Assembly: GCA_016218685.1 (NCBI GenBank)
Contig: JACRDD010000004.1
Coordinates: forward strand, 1 to 64,000
Length of the DNA: 64,000 bases
Origin: Desulfobacterales bacterium
GTDB lineage: Bacteria > Desulfobacterota > Desulfobacteria > Desulfobacterales > Desulfosarcinaceae
Direction of reading: 5' to 3'
The notes under the pieces were generated by a model. That model ran no database searches. It was given only the letters and a program-made list of their open reading frames with translations, and had not been told where the DNA came from. Each line of letters begins with the position of its first letter. Position 1 is the stretch's first letter. Below are positions 61,481-64,000 of the stretch, one piece after another. Position numbers and translations under genes: made by a program.

Positions 61481-62809
61481 TCAGGCGCAGCACTGTTTGC
61501 CTTTATCGCCGGCCGCGAGCTGCTCCTGGATATCGGCGATCTGGTGGCTGGCGTCGCAGCCCAGGGCGGTGGCGCTTTCGTATTCGGCCAGGGCGCGGTC
61601 CAATTGATTGTGCTTGTGGTACAGGCGTGCCAGGCGCAGGCGGAAAAGGCCGTTTTCCGGTGCTAGAGTTACGCTCTGGCGGCAGAAGGTGACGCAGATT
61701 TCCGGGTTTTCGCCTTTGACGTCATAAAGCGATCCCAGCGCCGACAGGGCCGCCGCATCGTAAGGGTTGATCTTCACTGCGCGCTGGTAGGCCGCGATGG
61801 CCGGATGGGTTTGGCCCAGGGAGGCGCGGCAGCGTCCCAGCAAGGTATGGGCCGGAGCGCTGGTGTTGCGAATTTCGATGGCCTTTTCCAGATAGGGGAT
61901 GGCTTCGGCATAGGCTTTCTGCTCGCTGAGCAGTTTTCCGATCTGGAAGGGGATTTCGAAGGTCTGGGCCTCCAGGGCGTACGCCTGGCGGAATTGCTTC
62001 AGGGCCGCGGCCGGCTGCTTCTCCAAAAGCCAGAGGACGCCCAAGTTGTAGGCCGCCATGGCCTCCCGGGGGTCGAGCCGTTGGGCGCTTTCGAAGGCGG
62101 CTCGGGCGCCGTCGCGATCGCCGCTTTGGGCCAGGCAAATTCCCAGGCTGTTGTGAACATTGACATTGTTCGGGGCCAGACGCAAGGCGGTGCGGTACTC
62201 GGCAATGGCCTTGGCCAGGTCCCCATCTTGGTAGCGATAGTCACCGCTGATGTTCAGGCTCACCGCATCGAATTCTACAATGCTGCCGGGGCCGAAAAAG
62301 GCCGCGTGATCCAAGGCCTTGCAGGCGTTCTGCAAGACATCCTGGCAGGAGAAGTCAAGCTGGGGAAATCGGCTGATGCCGACCGAAATCGTTTCCGTGC
62401 AACTCGCGGCCAAATCCATCTGAAGCCGGCGGGCAGATGCTGCGGCCGCATGCATGTCTATCTCGGGCAGGGCCGCGCCATACAGCCCGTGTTTCCAGGC
62501 AAACCAAACGCCGGAGGACTGCTTTATCATGGCTTCCAGGCAGCCTGATAGGATTCCGGTGACGGTGTTGTTCTCCTCGGCCGGCGGCAAATCGAAGCGT
62601 ATGGCCAGGGCGACGAAACACGGCCAATCCCCCATACGCGCAGCGATCTGCTCCGGGGGCGCGGGGGCTGGAAACACGGGGCGGTCCCCTTCGGCCGGTG
62701 TGGCTTCCGCTTGGGTTTCCTGCGGGATGCGGGCATGCAGGGCCGCTCCGGATGCGGTGCGCAGAAAGGACTGCTGGCCGGTGCCTTTCTCAGGCGACGA
62801 AGATGGCAT
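61481..62809 (-). CDS. Degenerate GGDEF-like domain fused to TPR repeats
   Basis: 442 residues. Residues ~60-205 resemble a diguanylate cyclase fold: the late motif TISVGISRFPQLDFSCQDVL and ALDHAAFFG match the region after the active site. The place of the GGDEF motif reads WKHGLYG, so cyclase activity is not expected. From ~215 on there are at least five TPR units (AIAEYRTALRLAPNNVNVHN, AAFESAQRLDPREAMAAYNL). It may be a scaffold that binds a nucleotide or partner. It lies 36 nt downstream of selA on the same strand and could be co-transcribed. Confidence 0.8.
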   Translation of the reverse strand: MPSSSPEKGTGQQSFLRTASGAALHARIPQETQAEATPAEGDRPVFPAPAPPEQIAARMGDWPCFVALAIRFDLPPAEENNTVTGILSGCLEAMIKQSSGVWFAWKHGLYGAALPEIDMHAAAASARRLQMDLAASCTETISVGISRFPQLDFSCQDVLQNACKALDHAAFFGPGSIVEFDAVSLNISGDYRYQDGDLAKAIAEYRTALRLAPNNVNVHNSLGICLAQSGDRDGARAAFESAQRLDPREAMAAYNLGVLWLLEKQPAAALKQFRQAYALEAQTFEIPFQIGKLLSEQKAYAEAIPYLEKAIEIRNTSAPAHTLLGRCRASLGQTHPAIAAYQRAVKINPYDAAALSALGSLYDVKGENPEICVTFCRQSVTLAPENGLFRLRLARLYHKHNQLDRALAEYESATALGCDASHQIADIQEQLAAGDKGKQCCA

Positions 62810-62845
62810 AAGCTCGCTCCAATCGGACGTATGGGGGCGGATGGA

Positions 62846-64000
62846 TCAACCTGGAATCCTTTGTACCATGTCCGCGAAAGCCGCGACGACGATTTCCAGT
62901 TCATCGTCCTGGAGGGTGCGCGGATCTATTATATAGAGATCGTTCTCGATGCGTCCGATAATGGGGGGACGGCCGTTGCGCAGGGCCGCTTCGATGCGGT
63001 TGGGCGATTGCCCGTCCAAGGCGATGCCCACGCAACAACTGGGCAGGTCCAGCAAGGGCAGTGCCCCTCCGCCAGCCCGGGAGGTGAGATTTAAGAGGGT
63101 CACGCTCAGCCGCGGGTGGTTCAAACCGCGCAGCGTTTCGGCCAATTGCTGGGCACGGCCCTCGATCTCAGGCCGCCGGCAGAGCAGCATGCGCAGGGTG
63201 GGGATGCGTTTTACGGCCTGGGCTTCATCCCGATAGAGGCGCAGGGTCGCCTCCAGGGCCGCCAGGGTCAACTTGTCGATGCGCAGGGCGCGGGTCAGGG
63301 GATTGGCCTTGATGCGGTCCAGGATCTCCCGGCGTCCGACGATCAGGCCCGACTGGGGACCGCCCAGGAGTTTGTCGCCGCTGAAGGTGACCACATCCAC
63401 GCCGGCGGCCACCGAGGCTTGCACCGTGGGTTCGGCGGCCAGGCCGTATTGGGTCAGGTCGATGAAGTTGCCGCTGCCCAGGTCTTCCATGACCGGCAGG
63501 TTCAATTGCCGGCCCAGGGCCACCATGTCGGTCAGGCTGACGGCCGTTGTAAAGCCCACAATGGCGTAATTGCTGGTATGCACCTTGAGAAGCAGTCCGG
63601 TGGCCGTGGTGACGGCCTGCTGGTAGTCGCGCAGGTGGGTGCGGTTGGTGGCGCCGACCTCCTTGAGCAGGGCGCCGCTGCGGGCCATCACATCCGGGAT
63701 GCGGAACGAACCGCCGATCTCCACCAACTCGCCCCGGGAAATGATCACCTCTTTGCCCCTGGCCAGGGTGTCCAGACAGAGCAGCACGGCGCCGGCATTG
63801 TTGTTTACGGCCATGGCCGCTTCGGCGCCGCTGAGCTCGCACAGCAGCTCTTCCACGGCGCTGTAACGCGATCCGCGCCGGCCGGTCTCGAGATTGAATT
63901 CCAGGTTGGAGTAACGGGCGGCCATGGCCGATACGTGATCGATGGCTTCCTGGGCCAGGCAGGAGCGCCCCAGGTTGGTATGCACCACCACGCCGGTGGC
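62846..64000 (-). CDS. selA: L-seryl-tRNA(Sec) selenium transferase SelA (5' part off the right edge)
   Basis: About 384 C-terminal residues are visible, and the frame remains open to the window edge, so the N-terminal domain is missing. PLP-enzyme motifs include VVVHTNLGRS, NNAGAVLLCLDTLA, EIGGSFRIPDVM and the Schiff-base lysine in TFSGDKLLGGPQSG. It converts Ser-tRNA(Sec) to Sec-tRNA(Sec) with selenophosphate from SelD. Its presence supports reading the UGA codons of selD and of the Fe-S oxidoreductase as Sec. selB and selC are not in the window. Confidence 0.96.
   Translation of the reverse strand, partial: ATGVVVHTNLGRSCLAQEAIDHVSAMAARYSNLEFNLETGRRGSRYSAVEELLCELSGAEAAMAVNNNAGAVLLCLDTLARGKEVIISRGELVEIGGSFRIPDVMARSGALLKEVGATNRTHLRDYQQAVTTATGLLLKVHTSNYAIVGFTTAVSLTDMVALGRQLNLPVMEDLGSGNFIDLTQYGLAAEPTVQASVAAGVDVVTFSGDKLLGGPQSGLIVGRREILDRIKANPLTRALRIDKLTLAALEATLRLYRDEAQAVKRIPTLRMLLCRRPEIEGRAQQLAETLRGLNHPRLSVTLLNLTSRAGGGALPLLDLPSCCVGIALDGQSPNRIEAALRNGRPPIIGRIENDLYIIDPRTLQDDELEIVVAAFADMVQRIPG

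Overview
The window (about 60% GC or higher, densely coded on both strands) looks like the chromosome of a sulfate-reducing-type deltaproteobacterium (Desulfobacterota, Desulfosarcina/Desulfobacteraceae-like). The pointers are a complete CODH/acetyl-CoA synthase cluster, HdrD/DsrK-like Fe-S oxidoreductases, a D-lactate dehydrogenase with CCG domains, selenocysteine use, and sigma-54 control. The assignment rests on gene content only. No tRNA, rRNA, CRISPR array, transposase or prophage was recognised.

Layout. 1-5311 (minus): urea ABC transporter urtABCDE, with urtE cut by the left edge and a sigma-54-like promoter before urtA. 5693-7074: aroE-aroK. 7079-8434 (minus): a carboxymuconolactone-decarboxylase-family protein and an SDR. 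8582-8766: a 185-bp near-palindrome. 8861-12369: D-lactate dehydrogenase and a PfpI-family protein. 12450-15927 (minus): a Tat-exported protein and a VTT/Fe-S/CCG/membrane fusion. 16152-19747: selD (itself containing an in-frame UGA), yedF and a membrane glycosyltransferase. 19816-28214 (minus): acsD-cooS-acsB-acsC-acsE, the carbonyl and methyl branches of the Wood-Ljungdahl pathway. 28905-30512: rmuC. 30562-33156 (minus): two Roadblock-like proteins followed by two chemoreceptor-type sensor proteins that lack a signalling domain. 33587-35889: a thioredoxin-fold/HEAT fusion and a sorbosone-dehydrogenase-like protein. 36252-42348: a subtilase followed by four genes of unknown function that appear to share a domain, the best candidate here for an undescribed system. 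42365-46414: an MBL-fold protein, a PAS/sigma-54 activator, and a Fe-S oxidoreductase whose frame is crossed by a UGA best read as selenocysteine. 46519-54359: small metal-related proteins, trmO, DUF533, AIM24 family, a methyltransferase, and a binding protein plus hybrid kinase pair. 54375-58455 (minus): PilZ protein and HD-GYP phosphodiesterase. 58722-61406 (minus): fmdB-hemC-cobA/hemD. 61481-64000 (minus): a degenerate GGDEF/TPR protein and selA, cut by the right edge.

How they fit together. selA, selD and yedF provide selenium metabolism, and two genes here carry a UGA followed by a short hairpin with a G-rich loop: selD and the Fe-S oxidoreductase at 45092-46414. That oxidoreductase has a good -24/-12 promoter, the divergent MBL gene has another, and the sigma-54 activator lies between them with similar candidate upstream sites at both. 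This reads as a small self-contained regulon built around a selenoprotein. The CODH/ACS cluster, D-lactate dehydrogenase and siroheme/tetrapyrrole genes fit an anaerobe that oxidises organic acids or fixes CO2 through acetyl-CoA.
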